DNA of 64,000 bases from Bacteroidetes bacterium B1(2017) (GCA_002256395.1 NKJG01000010.1:16761-80760); one strand, 5' to 3'; positions 25,750-36,506 are shown, counted from the first letter of the stretch. The notes: generated by a model from the letters alone, not told the origin. Made by a program: numbers and translations.

Positions 25750-26745
25750 CTACTTCATAAACTCCAACACCTTATCCACCATGTTTTTCGATCCCATGAT
25801 TACGGGAACGCGTTGGTGAATTTCGGTAGGCTCTACATCTAATACACGCTCTGTGCCTGTAGTAGATTTACCACCTGCTTGCTCGGCTATAAACGACATT
25901 GGAATACACTCAAACATTAAACGCAATTTGCCTTTTGGAGCTTTTGCTGTTGGTGGGTAAATAAACACACCACCTTTTAATAAGTTACGGTGAAAATCTG
26001 CCACCATAGAGCCAATATATCTTGCAGTATACGGACGGTTTGTTGCCTTATCTGTTTCTTTTACCCAGTTTAGGTAATTGGTAACACCTTGAGGAAACTC
26101 ACCTGCATTACCCTCGTTAATAGAATATACTTTTCCATCTTCTGGGGTTTTAATATCGGGGTGACTTAAACAAAACTCGCCAATACTTGGATCGAGTGTA
26201 AAGCCATATACACCCTTACCGGTGCTATATACCAACATGGTTGAAGTACCATAAACTACATAACCTGCAGCAACTAATTTATTACCAGGTTGCAATACAT
26301 CATTTAAGGTTGGTTCGGTACCACTTTCTGTAACCCTGCGGTAAATAGAAAAGATCGTACCAATAGAAACGTTTACATCTATATTACTCGAACCATCTAA
26401 AGGATCAATGCAAATAACATATCTACCATTTTTAGAATAGGCACCCTGCAAAGGAATCATATCATCGTTTTCTTCGCTGGCCATGGCACATACCTCGCCA
26501 CCTTTTTCTAGAGCCCAAATAAAGGTTTCGTTACCAATAATATCTAGTTTCTTAACATCTTCGCCTTGCACATTCACAGAACCATACTCGCCCAAAATTT
26601 GGGTTAAGCCGGCTTTGTTTACCTCTCTACTAATAATTTTTGCGGCAATACCAATATCACGCAATAAGCGCGAAAGCTCGCCTTTGGCATACGGGAAATC
26701 TTGTTGTTTTTCAATAATAAACTGACCGAGTGTAGTAATTGACAT
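25750..26745 (-). CDS. fbp: Class 1 fructose-1,6-bisphosphatase
   Basis: [13 protein letters not shown]...[29 protein letters not shown]. Confidence 0.95.
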   Translation of the reverse strand: MSITTLGQFIIEKQQDFPYAKGELSRLLRDIGIAAKIISREVNKAGLTQILGEYGSVNVQGEDVKKLDIIGNETFIWALEKGGEVCAMASEENDDMIPLQGAYSKNGRYVICIDPLDGSSNIDVNVSIGTIFSIYRRVTESGTEPTLNDVLQPGNKLVAAGYVVYGTSTMLVYSTGKGVYGFTLDPSIGEFCLSHPDIKTPEDGKVYSINEGNAGEFPQGVTNYLNWVKETDKATNRPYTARYIGSMVADFHRNLLKGGVFIYPPTAKAPKGKLRLMFECIPMSFIAEQAGGKSTTGTERVLDVEPTEIHQRVPVIMGSKNMVDKVLEFMK

Positions 26746-26823
26746 AGGAGTATAATTTGTGCTGCAAACCTAATATTAATGTAGAATTTACAAAAGAAAA
26801 TAAATACACCCTATGCCAATACC

Positions 26824-29448
26824 TTACTTAAGTAGTTTATGGTAATAGTAGGCACCCTCTGAACCTACTCGTACAATATACACTCCCTTAGGTAAATGCT
26901 GAACCGAAAGCGTTGTTTTACGGCTACCAGTTTGCGCAGGTATTGAGCCCTGTGCCATCTCGCGACCCTGCATATCTATGATAGAATAATTGAGGGCCTT
27001 GCTAAACTGCTCCCCTATTTCTAAAGTTAATTCATCACTTACTGGGTTTGGATAGGCTTTAAAGCTTTGAGCCAAAAGCGCATTTCCGGTGCTGCTAATA
27101 ATGCTATCGGGCACATGAATGAGTTTACAATCTGTAATAGCACATTGGTTGGTAGTATTTAGGATGCTTAAACAAACCGTATAATTACCAATAGCATTAT
27201 AAATATGCATTGGGTTTCTTAAGGTAGAAGAATCGCCATCGCCAAAGCTCCATAAGTATTGAGCGGTAGAGAAATTATAGGCCGTTAAAGGATTAAAAAT
27301 AAATCTAAACCCTGCCCCCATATATAAACTATCGAGGCTTTGATTAAACTTACCTGTGCAGTAGTCGGTGTTTCTATTTATATAAACCAATCGGCAATAG
27401 GTATCGGCACAAAGGGTTTGAACGGTATCTCTAATGCTTAAACAAACTCTATATACACTATCTGCACTTGGATAGGTATGAAATGGATATTTACTTAGGC
27501 TTGTGCCACCATCGCCAAAGCTCCAATTATACAACATATTGGCCGATCCAGGTGTTGAGCTTAAGAAGTGTAAACTTGGACTAGCCGTATAATCAACCGC
27601 AAAATAAGCCACGCAAGCAGGCGAACCTACTAAGAACGAATCGCAAAAGGTTTGAATGCAATAAGGACTTCCATTTCTGTAGGTTGTTAAACATACTGTA
27701 TTAAAACCAATGTTGGCATAGGTATGAGTTGGTTCAAAGGCAGTGCTACCTTGTCCATCGCCAAAGTCCCATAGGTAGGTGGTAATGGTATCGTGTATGC
27801 TTTGGTTTTTAAAGATTAGTCTCATGGGATTAGTTGGATCTACCTGCTTGGTAAAATGCGAATAACAACCCACAGTAAGCGTTTTACAATACACACTTTG
27901 GCAGTTTGTATCTACACTACTCCAAACTCTAAGGCAAACGTTTTTGTTTCCACCTGTGCTAAATATTTTAATAGGGTTAGCGGCATTACTTTCTATGCCT
28001 GAACCAAAATCCCAAGCATAATTAAGTTTTAAGCCATGCGAGAAACTGCCATTAAAGCTAAACTTGTTTGGCTGTGTATTATCTTGGTTAAAATAAAAAT
28101 ACGCTTGGCAGCCTACATGAATGGTATCACACACTTGTGCTACACAGGTATCGTTATTGCGCACGCGTGTTGCCTTTAAACAAACAATATGGTTTCCATA
28201 GGATAAGTCTTTAATTATTGCAAAGGTATTTCCGGCAAGGGTATCATCTATTTTCCATTGATATCTATAAAGGCTATCAAAAGTTAATTGCGGAAAGAAA
28301 CGCAAGCGTGTATTATGAATAGTATCGGCAAACTCTTGGTTAAAATAAGCGCCACATCCTGTTGTATCTCTAATAGTAATGTTTTTGCATATGGTATTAG
28401 TGCAGGTAGTATCAATTAAACTTTTTACCGTTGCACAAACAGTATAGGTAGTAAAATAAGGAAAGAAATGTTGCTTAGGAGTTCCTAATTGTGGAACGGT
28501 ACCATCGCCAAAATTCCAAGATATAGTTACATTGGCAGAGCCACCAGAATACACAAAGTTTATTCCCCTTGGATTATTTATATTAGGAATATTATACGTA
28601 AAATTAGCCACACACGAAGCGCTTACCGTATCTTGTTTGCAAATAATGGTTTCGCACGAATCGTTTATTACATACTTATTTGTTTTAAGGCAAACAGTAT
28701 AAATACCTGGTTTGCTATACAGGTGGAAGGCCGTTTTACCAGTGCCGGTTGTGCTATCGCCATAGGTCCAAGTATAGCTTAAAGTAGTATCTACATTTAA
28801 AGATTGGTAATACCTACCCAAAGCATTGCTAGGCTGCTTAATAATATTAAAATTTGAAATACAATTAGCTTTTGGAATAGAAAAATTTTTACAATACCGC
28901 GTTATGCAGGTATCGGCCCCCGTTATGGTTTTTTTGGTATAACAAATATTGTAAACTCCCTTATGCGGAAAATGAAATCCATAATACCCAAAAACAGTAT
29001 CATTATAGGTCCATACACCAGGCGTGAATTGTGGAACTCCCGCATAATCATGATATCTGAAATCAAACGTCATAGAATCAGAAAGCTGATAACTCCTTAA
29101 ATCTGTAATTTGAAAGCAATTCCAGTAGAAACTCAAATCAACACTGCGGCAAATACTATCCATGCAAAGCGAATCATATACTATTAAGCATACAGTATAA
29201 TTAGCGTTTGCTGCGTAGGTATGGGTTGGGTTCTTAACAGAGGAGTTGGTATTATCGCCAAAACGCCAATAATAAAACTTACCAGTTGTGGGGGTAGACG
29301 AATTGTAAAAGGTAACTTTTTTTGCGTTTATATCCTGAGTAAAGGTAAACGAAGCTGCGCATTGTGCACTAATTGTATGGCTATATAGGGTAGCGCTTAA
29401 AACAAAAAACAAGGCAATAAAGAAATTCTTTTGTACAAGTTTTTTCAT
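26824..29448 (-). CDS. PKD domain-containing T9SS type A sorting domain protein
   Basis: Repeated YxWxFGDGxxS...PxHxY PKD motifs; C-term AYPNPVSDELTLEIG...GVYIVRVGSEGAYYYHKLLK. Confidence 0.9.
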   Translation of the reverse strand: MKKLVQKNFFIALFFVLSATLYSHTISAQCAASFTFTQDINAKKVTFYNSSTPTTGKFYYWRFGDNTNSSVKNPTHTYAANANYTVCLIVYDSLCMDSICRSVDLSFYWNCFQITDLRSYQLSDSMTFDFRYHDYAGVPQFTPGVWTYNDTVFGYYGFHFPHKGVYNICYTKKTITGADTCITRYCKNFSIPKANCISNFNIIKQPSNALGRYYQSLNVDTTLSYTWTYGDSTTGTGKTAFHLYSKPGIYTVCLKTNKYVINDSCETIICKQDTVSASCVANFTYNIPNINNPRGINFVYSGGSANVTISWNFGDGTVPQLGTPKQHFFPYFTTYTVCATVKSLIDTTCTNTICKNITIRDTTGCGAYFNQEFADTIHNTRLRFFPQLTFDSLYRYQWKIDDTLAGNTFAIIKDLSYGNHIVCLKATRVRNNDTCVAQVCDTIHVGCQAYFYFNQDNTQPNKFSFNGSFSHGLKLNYAWDFGSGIESNAANPIKIFSTGGNKNVCLRVWSSVDTNCQSVYCKTLTVGCYSHFTKQVDPTNPMRLIFKNQSIHDTITTYLWDFGDGQGSTAFEPTHTYANIGFNTVCLTTYRNGSPYCIQTFCDSFLVGSPACVAYFAVDYTASPSLHFLSSTPGSANMLYNWSFGDGGTSLSKYPFHTYPSADSVYRVCLSIRDTVQTLCADTYCRLVYINRNTDYCTGKFNQSLDSLYMGAGFRFIFNPLTAYNFSTAQYLWSFGDGDSSTLRNPMHIYNAIGNYTVCLSILNTTNQCAITDCKLIHVPDSIISSTGNALLAQSFKAYPNPVSDELTLEIGEQFSKALNYSIIDMQGREMAQGSIPAQTGSRKTTLSVQHLPKGVYIVRVGSEGAYYYHKLLK

Positions 29449-29475
29449 AGGTAAAGCGGTTAGTGGTTTTACCTA
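29448..29475 (-). promoter_or_regulatory. Start-codon-proximal hairpin in the PKD gene leader
   Basis: TAGGTAAA (29448-29455) / TTTACCTA (29468-29475). Confidence 0.55.
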
Positions 29476-29545
29476 AGATGCAAGTAAATGTAAAATAGTT
29501 GTAAGCAAAAGAGCAATATGCTCTTAATAAACTCTTAAAAGATTA

Positions 29546-30925
29546 TTATTTAAGTAGTTTATGGTAATAGTAGGCACCCTCTGAACCTACTCTTACAATA
29601 TACACTCCCTTAGGTAAATGCTGAACCGACAGCGTTGTTTTACGGCTACCAGTTTGCGCAGGTATTGAGCCCTGTGCCATCTCGCGGCCTTGCATATCTA
29701 TGATAGAATAATTGAGGGCCTTGCTATACTGCTCCCCTATTTCTATTGTTAATTCATCCGAAATAGGGTTTGGATAGGCCCTAAAGTTTGTTTCTAAAAG
29801 ATCTTTTGCAAGGGAACTTGCTAAACTATCTGGAACATATACCGAGTGGCAATCTGTTACCTTGCATGCACTAATAGTATTGAGCACAGATAGGCAAACC
29901 CTATAGGCACCTGCTTTGGTATAAATATGGGTGGGCTCTCGCAAGTTATTAGATGAATCGCCATCTCCAAACGACCATAAATAACTTGCCTTATTGGAGG
30001 AATACGTTGTTTGAGGAACAAAATTAACCTTGTAACCCGGCCCAGAATAAAAGCGATCTTTACTATCTGTAAATTGTGCGGTACAAAATGGAGTACTTTT
30101 ATGATTATAAACCATGCGGCAATATTCATCGGTGCAAAGAGTTTGCAGGGTATCCATAATTTTTAAGCACACCTTATAATTGCTATCTGCCGCATAGGTA
30201 TGAGTAGGATATTTTAAAGAAGAGCTATCGCCATCGCCAAAGGACCAATTGTAAAGCATAGAGCTTGTGCCAGCATGTGTTGGAAAAAACACTGTGGGAG
30301 AATCAAGACTATTCTCCACACCAAAATAAGATATACAATTGGGTGAACCTATTAAGAGCGAATCGCAATAGGTTTCGTAACACAAAAGGCCCATTGAAGT
30401 TGTACGTTTTAAGGTTAAACAAACGGTATAATATCCAAAAGAAGTATAGGTATGTATGGCTTCAAAGGCTCTGCTAGAGCTGCCGTCGCCAAAATCCCAA
30501 GTAAAAACCGTGTTCGAATCGTGGGTGCTTTTATTGCTAAAAAATACTCTGGTGGCAAGGTTTTTATCTACCTTATAGGTATACTGAGCCACACATCCCA
30601 CCCAAATCTTTTGGCAATAGGTATCTTGGCAATTGGTATCTGTGCTACTCCAAACATGCAAACATACTTCATGCTCGCCTGGTGTTTTAAATACCTTAAA
30701 TGTATTAGGACCATAAGCCTCTACACCTTCACCAAAATCCCACTCGTAATTTAAATTTAAGCCCTTCGAACTACTGCCATCAAAACTAAAAATATTTGGT
30801 AGATACCATTCTTGGTTCACACTAAAATTTGCAGCACATTGAGCCTTTGCTATTGGAGCATTTACAAAAAAATAAAAGGTAAAAACCCAATATACATACT
30901 GTACTAAATGGCTAGCTTTTTTCAT
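29546..30925 (-). CDS. PKD domain-containing T9SS type A sorting domain protein (paralog)
   Basis: Start revised to MKKASHLVQYVYWVFTFYFFVNAPIAKAQC. PKD motifs; C-terminus nearly identical to the neighbouring paralog. Confidence 0.9.
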   Translation of the reverse strand: MKKASHLVQYVYWVFTFYFFVNAPIAKAQCAANFSVNQEWYLPNIFSFDGSSSKGLNLNYEWDFGEGVEAYGPNTFKVFKTPGEHEVCLHVWSSTDTNCQDTYCQKIWVGCVAQYTYKVDKNLATRVFFSNKSTHDSNTVFTWDFGDGSSSRAFEAIHTYTSFGYYTVCLTLKRTTSMGLLCYETYCDSLLIGSPNCISYFGVENSLDSPTVFFPTHAGTSSMLYNWSFGDGDSSSLKYPTHTYAADSNYKVCLKIMDTLQTLCTDEYCRMVYNHKSTPFCTAQFTDSKDRFYSGPGYKVNFVPQTTYSSNKASYLWSFGDGDSSNNLREPTHIYTKAGAYRVCLSVLNTISACKVTDCHSVYVPDSLASSLAKDLLETNFRAYPNPISDELTIEIGEQYSKALNYSIIDMQGREMAQGSIPAQTGSRKTTLSVQHLPKGVYIVRVGSEGAYYYHKLLK

Positions 30926-30951
30926 AGGTAAAGCAAGGGCTGTTTTACCTA
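30925..30951 (-). promoter_or_regulatory. Start-codon-proximal hairpin in the PKD paralog leader
   Basis: TAGGTAAA (30925-30932) / TTTACCTA (30944-30951). Confidence 0.55.
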
Positions 30952-31012
30952 AGATGCACAAATAGGAAATTTGGTTGTAAGGGTATTAAAACTAATAAAA
31001 ATAGCAGGTGTA

Positions 31013-31957
31013 TTATTTAAGTCGAACCAAGGTAGCGCCACTACCAAACTGAAGGATATCGGCATCGGTAAAGTTTAGCACCATCTCTGGGTGTTTGCTA
31101 AGGTAGGTTCTAATCTTATTCTTTAAATAGGCATTGCCTACACCATGAATAAAGATTATTTCGGGCATATGATGCACAAAGGCTGCTTCCAAGGTTTTAG
31201 CAAACACATCCATTTGAAAGGCGGTGATGTCTTCGGCAGTGCCATAGCCATTTTGCTTTAAGGCATCGTAATGCAAATCTATAATAGAAGCAGGTTTAGC
31301 TTTAAAATCTATTCCCTTCTCCTCTATTTTCTCGGCAAAATCTTTTGTTTTAAGTTTGGCAAAATCTACCTTTTCTACTTCTTCATCTAACCTAAACACA
31401 TAAGCTTGTTTGTTTAAGAAAGCGCAGTGTTTCCAAAAATTATAAAAGGTTTTGGCATTAAACTGTAAACTTGTTGTTACCGAATTTGCGGTCTTAACCG
31501 TTACACTTTCGTAAGGCAAAATAATAAATTGGTAAGGCAACCATTTATCAAAGCTACTCAAAGTTGTTTTTCCAAGTTGCTTGGTTTCGTCGCGTTCTAG
31601 ATACATACTTTTTTCTAAATGAAACACTGCTTGCTCTTTAGTATATACCAAAATGGTAGCATGCTCACTTAAATTATTATGTACGTGTATGGTTAAATCT
31701 GTTTCGCCAACCCGTTCAAAGGCTAGGAAAATTCCTAAAGGTTGGTTGGTGGCAACTCTAAAAGGCTTTGCAGGTTCGGCCTTTGGATTATTACCCGCCT
31801 TGTCTTCAAACTTTATCTTAACTACTTCCGAGATTAAAACAGGTATCTCAAAATCGCTATCTACGGTAACACCAATTTGATTCTTACCAAGGAGGGACGT
31901 TACAATCCCCTCCATGTTTTCGTTTAAGAATCTTACTTTATCACCGAGTTGTATCAT
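31013..31957 (-). CDS. DUF2027/Smr domain-containing protein (MutS2 C-terminal-like)
   Basis: N-term MIQLGDKVRFLNENMEGIVTSL; C-term Smr-like IIDLHYDAL...IIFIHGVGNAYLKNKIRTYLSKHPEM. Confidence 0.85.
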   Translation of the reverse strand: MIQLGDKVRFLNENMEGIVTSLLGKNQIGVTVDSDFEIPVLISEVVKIKFEDKAGNNPKAEPAKPFRVATNQPLGIFLAFERVGETDLTIHVHNNLSEHATILVYTKEQAVFHLEKSMYLERDETKQLGKTTLSSFDKWLPYQFIILPYESVTVKTANSVTTSLQFNAKTFYNFWKHCAFLNKQAYVFRLDEEVEKVDFAKLKTKDFAEKIEEKGIDFKAKPASIIDLHYDALKQNGYGTAEDITAFQMDVFAKTLEAAFVHHMPEIIFIHGVGNAYLKNKIRTYLSKHPEMVLNFTDADILQFGSGATLVRLK

Positions 31958-32117
31958 ATTTTTTATCCGCCGAAGCTTTAGCGCAGGTGGACCATGTTTT
32001 CGTTTAAGAATCTTACTTTATCACCGAGTTGTATCATATTTTTTATCCGCCGAAGCTTTAGCGCAGGTGGACCATGTTTTCGTTTAAGAATCTTACTTTA
32101 TCACCGAGTTGTATCAT
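31912..32117. repeat. 80-bp tandem repeat (2 full + 1 partial 45-bp copy) including the 5' end of the Smr gene
   Basis: ccatgttttcgtttaagaatcttactttatcaccgagttgtatcat + attttttatccgccgaagctttagcgcaggtgga recurs at 31912, 31992 and 32072. Confidence 0.95.
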
Positions 32118-32119
32118 GT

Positions 32120-33217
32120 TTATACGTTAAACTTAAAATGCATTACGTCGCCGTCTTGCACAATATAGTCTTTTCCTTCCATGCTAAGCTTACCATTTTC
32201 GCGGCAAGCAGCTTCGCTACCAAATTTAAGGTAATCTTCTAAGTGAATTACCTCCGCTTTAATAAAGCCTCTTTCAAAATCGGTATGTATTACACCAGCA
32301 GCTTGAGGAGCTTTAAAACCACGGTCGATAGTCCATGCACGCACTTCTTGCACACCAGCAGTAAAGTAGGTTATTAGGTTCAGCAAATGATAAGCACCAT
32401 GGATTAATTTAGCCACCCCAGATTCTTCCAAACCAAGGTCGCTCAAGAAAGCCTGACGATCTTCGAAACTATCTAAACCAGCAATATCCGCTTCAATAGC
32501 AGCGCTAATAACTAATACTTCTGCCTTTTCGTTCTTTACCGCTTCTTTTACTTTATCTACATGCACATTGCCTTTTACAACGCTGCCTTCATCTACATTA
32601 CATACGTATAATACAGGCTTAAGAGTAAGCAAACATAAGTCGGCCACTTGCTCTAATTCGTCTTCGCTAACTTCTAGTGTACGTGCATTTAAACCGTTCT
32701 CTAAATGATCTTTAAACTTAATTAAAGCCGCTTCTGTTTTCACAGCCGTTTTATCGCCTGTTTTAGCCGCACGAGTTGTTTTAATTAATTTCTTTTCTAT
32801 AGAATCAATATCCTTCAACTGTAGCTCCGTATCAATTACATCCTTATCGCGCAACGGGTTAACGCTACCATCTACGTGTATAATATTATCGTCTTCAAAG
32901 CAACGCAATACATGAATAATAGCATCGGTTTCTCTAATATTACCCAAGAACTGGTTACCCAATCCTTCGCCTTTACTAGCGCCTTTTACTAAACCAGCAA
33001 TATCTACAATCTCAATAGTGGTAGGCACCAAACGATTAGGCTTTACAAATTCGGCCAATTTATTTAAGCGAATATCGGGAACGGTAATCACCCCAACATT
33101 TGGCTCAATAGTACAAAAAGGAAAGTTTGCAGCTTGCGCTTTTGCATTACTTAAGCAATTAAATAAGGTTGATTTTCCAACATTGGGCAAGCCCACGATT
33201 CCGCATTGTAAAGCCAT
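32120..33217 (-). CDS. ychF: Redox-regulated ATPase YchF
   Basis: MALQCGIVGLPNVGKSTLFNCLSNAKAQAANFPFCTIEPNVG; C-terminal TGS-like domain. Confidence 0.97.
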   Translation of the reverse strand: MALQCGIVGLPNVGKSTLFNCLSNAKAQAANFPFCTIEPNVGVITVPDIRLNKLAEFVKPNRLVPTTIEIVDIAGLVKGASKGEGLGNQFLGNIRETDAIIHVLRCFEDDNIIHVDGSVNPLRDKDVIDTELQLKDIDSIEKKLIKTTRAAKTGDKTAVKTEAALIKFKDHLENGLNARTLEVSEDELEQVADLCLLTLKPVLYVCNVDEGSVVKGNVHVDKVKEAVKNEKAEVLVISAAIEADIAGLDSFEDRQAFLSDLGLEESGVAKLIHGAYHLLNLITYFTAGVQEVRAWTIDRGFKAPQAAGVIHTDFERGFIKAEVIHLEDYLKFGSEAACRENGKLSMEGKDYIVQDGDVMHFKFNV

Positions 33218-33237
33218 ATTTTTTTATCTGTGTTTTC

Positions 33238-34653
33238 TTACGATTTAATAAACTGTTTCATATCTGAGATTAACTTTTCGGCTAAAGAATTAGCAGTTGT
33301 TTCACTCACACTTTCGGCATAAATTCTAATAATAGGTTCGGTATTAGAACGGCGTAAATGCACCCATTCTTTATCAAACTCTATTTTCAAGCCATCTACT
33401 TCATTAATGGGTTGCTTTTTGTATTTATCTTTCACCTGTTTTAAAAGCGAATCAATATTAATCTCTGGAGTTAATTCAATTTTCTTTTTAGCAATGGTAT
33501 AATCGGGGTAGCTTTCTCTTAGCATAGAGCAAATTTTGCCATACTTAGCCAAGTGCGATAAAAACAACGCAATACCTACCAATGAATCTCTACCATAATG
33601 TAATTCAGGGAAAATTACACCCCCATTACCTTCGCCACCAATAACGGCATTGGTATCTTTCATCATCTTTACTACGTTTACCTCACCTACTGCACTCGCT
33701 TGGTAAACACCACCGTTTTTCTCGGTAATATCTCTAAGCGCACGAGTAGAAGATAAATTAGAAACCGTATTTTTAGCATAGCCTAAGCGCGCTAATTTTT
33801 CTTCGGAAGAATTTTTCAATACATAATCGGCAATAGATACCAAGGTATATTCTTCGCCAAACATACTTCCATCTTCACTCACCAATGCCAAACGATCAAC
33901 ATCTGGATCAACCACAATACCTAAATCGGCACCACTGCGCTTCACCTCGCCCGAAATGGCTGTTAAGTTTTCTGGCAATGGCTCTGGGTTATGAGGGAAT
34001 TTTCCATCGGGTGTGCAATATATTTCTACAATATCATTCACACCTAACGCTTTTAATAACATTGGAACGGCAATACCACCTGTAGAATTAACGGCATCAA
34101 CTACTATTTTAAAGTTCTTTTCTTTAATGGCTTTGGTATCCACTAAATCAATAGCTAAAATAGCATCAATATGTTTTTGGATATAGGTATTGTCTTCTTT
34201 ACGTTTACCTAATTTGTCCACTTCGGCAAATTCAATTTTATCGCTATCGGCTACAGAAAGAACTTCCTTGCCAAATTCATCCGAAATAAACTCACCTTTA
34301 TTATTTAACAATTTAAGAGCATTCCATTGCTTAGGGTTATGGCTAGCCGTTAAGATAATACCACCTTGAGCGCCTTCCATAACTACAGCCATTTCTACGG
34401 TTGGGGTGGTGCTTAAACCTAAGTCTATTACATCAATACCCAATCCCATTAAGGTTCCGCAAACTAAGGAGTTCACCATTTCGCCCGAAATACGAGCATC
34501 TCTACCTACCACTATTTTACATGTTGGCTGGTTTTGCTTCATGAGATAACCAAAAGAAGCAGTAAATTTAACAATATCTGTTGGGGTTAATGCATCACCG
34601 GCCTTTCCGCCAATAGTACCTCTAATACCTGAAATTGATTTTATAAGCGTCAA
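33238..34653 (-). CDS. glmM: Phosphoglucosamine mutase
   Basis: GGIILTASHNPKQWNALK active-site Ser loop; VDPDVDRLAL; RRSNTEPIIRIYAES. Confidence 0.9.
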   Translation of the reverse strand: MTLIKSISGIRGTIGGKAGDALTPTDIVKFTASFGYLMKQNQPTCKIVVGRDARISGEMVNSLVCGTLMGLGIDVIDLGLSTTPTVEMAVVMEGAQGGIILTASHNPKQWNALKLLNNKGEFISDEFGKEVLSVADSDKIEFAEVDKLGKRKEDNTYIQKHIDAILAIDLVDTKAIKEKNFKIVVDAVNSTGGIAVPMLLKALGVNDIVEIYCTPDGKFPHNPEPLPENLTAISGEVKRSGADLGIVVDPDVDRLALVSEDGSMFGEEYTLVSIADYVLKNSSEEKLARLGYAKNTVSNLSSTRALRDITEKNGGVYQASAVGEVNVVKMMKDTNAVIGGEGNGGVIFPELHYGRDSLVGIALFLSHLAKYGKICSMLRESYPDYTIAKKKIELTPEINIDSLLKQVKDKYKKQPINEVDGLKIEFDKEWVHLRRSNTEPIIRIYAESVSETTANSLAEKLISDMKQFIKS

Positions 34654-34799
34654 AATAGAATGTTTTTAGGGCTGCAAAAATAGGCTTCCCACACTTAATT
34701 TTATGGCTAACTTATTAAATAGGTCTTAAAATTCTCATTACTAAGAAGTTTAAATCAAAAAGCACTAGCTTATCCACAGCTTGCCTACTTTACAAGGCA

Positions 34800-36506
34800 C
34801 TAGAAATCGTAATTTCTGTAATTGATATTCAGCCTAATACCTAAAGAGATATAGGCCGTTGTACTATTAAAAAGGCTCAACTCAGACCGCGTGCTTCTGA
34901 ACCCAAGTTTGGCATCTAAGTACAAATTATGCATGGGCATATAGCTCGCCAATACATCGGCCATAAGCAATTTGGTTTCAATTCCTTGGCCAATATAGTT
35001 TCCGTAATCGCCAGAGCTCTTATACCTGTAGCTTAAACGAATGTCTTTTCCAAAATTGCTGCCATTGGTATCATTGCCATACAAGGCAAAAAGGAGTTTT
35101 CCTGTAATATTTAGTCGGTTATACGGTTGATACCTCACAATACCAATGGCTTCATAAAAATTGGCTCCCAAAGGATGAGCCATAGGTTGCCTAAAATTAT
35201 CAAAGGATTGGGCCGCATTATAACTGGTATACATAAATGGGCGCGAAATATTTACCTCGCCCTGTAAATCAAAATTCTGTATGCCTGCTACATCTATATA
35301 TTTTAAGCCAGTTTGTAGGGCATATTTATTTCCCCACCAACCATTTCTAGCCAGTAATTCTTTTAAAACAAATTCGGAAATTACCATTTGGCCATACCAT
35401 TGAAAGTGTTTCTTGAAATTGTATTTATAGGTAACTCCAATAATTGCCTTATCGGTACTGTTTAATCCGTTTTCAATAGATTTATAAAAAATTATTGGAT
35501 TGAGGTAATTGGGCTCAAAGCCGGTATTGGTATAGCCACTATCGCGTTTAAACAAAATGGTCTCGAACATGCCTATATTAAAGTTCTTCCCAAGGTTTAA
35601 ACTCAGCATATGAGTGGCCATATAATGTCTTGGTTGTATTTGGTAAACGTTATTCTGAGGATTGCGTAATTCGCTCCAAATATTGGTATAGTTCATTTTC
35701 CAAATACGAGTATTAAGTCTAAGTGTTAAATACTCTGGGTGCATATCGCCCAAAACAAATGTTCTATAGCCATCGCCAATAAAATTCTTTACATGGCCAA
35801 ATTGTAAATCCATGTATTTATTCAGCGAACCCGTTACATAGGCACTCGATAGAAAATAGTTTAATTGACCAGGAGATTCTTTAATAAAATTAGTATACGG
35901 CAAGGTGCTATCTCTTTGTAGATTTTCGCCCACCCAACTTTGAGGTCTATAAATTTCGTCGCTTACCTGGGTATAAAAGCCAATATTTTGCCCCACATTC
36001 CCTCTAATTTCAATTCCTCTATTATTTAGTAAGGAAGCCTTGCCTTTGTAAGTATCGCTGCTAACTTGATAATATAAAACAGGGTTTACCACTAAGTTAA
36101 AATCTTTTACCTGGGCACTATAAAAGGCTGCCTTGCGGGTATACAAAGTATTTCTAAAGCTATGTTGCGATTTGGTCTGCTCGCTGCTACTCCACTCAAA
36201 ATTATCGTTAATTAAGTAGCTCATATTAAAATAATCTTGGCCCGATAAGCCAACCTTGTTTACTGGAAAGCTATCCACATAGGTAGCAATTGCCATGCGC
36301 CTATAGCTTTTGGTAGTAGAATGAAAATAATCGTTGGCAAACTCTCCAGATTTAATCTCTAACCTGTCTAATATATGGTTGCTAGCCCCTCCATAAGGTA
36401 TATAAGTATGCTGAGCCAAGGCATTGTTAACCCAAAAGCTTAGCATAAGCACGGCTATTAATTTTGCGAATTGGTTTGGGTTGCTATTGGTCATTTGATT
36501 GGTCAA
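34800..36506 (-). CDS. Outer-membrane/secreted beta-rich protein (RemB/Wzi-like?)
   Basis: Signal peptide, long beta-rich sequence ending in an aromatic residue (NYRNYDF); family assignment tentative. Confidence 0.45.
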   Translation of the reverse strand: MTNQMTNSNPNQFAKLIAVLMLSFWVNNALAQHTYIPYGGASNHILDRLEIKSGEFANDYFHSTTKSYRRMAIATYVDSFPVNKVGLSGQDYFNMSYLINDNFEWSSSEQTKSQHSFRNTLYTRKAAFYSAQVKDFNLVVNPVLYYQVSSDTYKGKASLLNNRGIEIRGNVGQNIGFYTQVSDEIYRPQSWVGENLQRDSTLPYTNFIKESPGQLNYFLSSAYVTGSLNKYMDLQFGHVKNFIGDGYRTFVLGDMHPEYLTLRLNTRIWKMNYTNIWSELRNPQNNVYQIQPRHYMATHMLSLNLGKNFNIGMFETILFKRDSGYTNTGFEPNYLNPIIFYKSIENGLNSTDKAIIGVTYKYNFKKHFQWYGQMVISEFVLKELLARNGWWGNKYALQTGLKYIDVAGIQNFDLQGEVNISRPFMYTSYNAAQSFDNFRQPMAHPLGANFYEAIGIVRYQPYNRLNITGKLLFALYGNDTNGSNFGKDIRLSYRYKSSGDYGNYIGQGIETKLLMADVLASYMPMHNLYLDAKLGFRSTRSELSLFNSTTAYISLGIRLNINYRNYDF

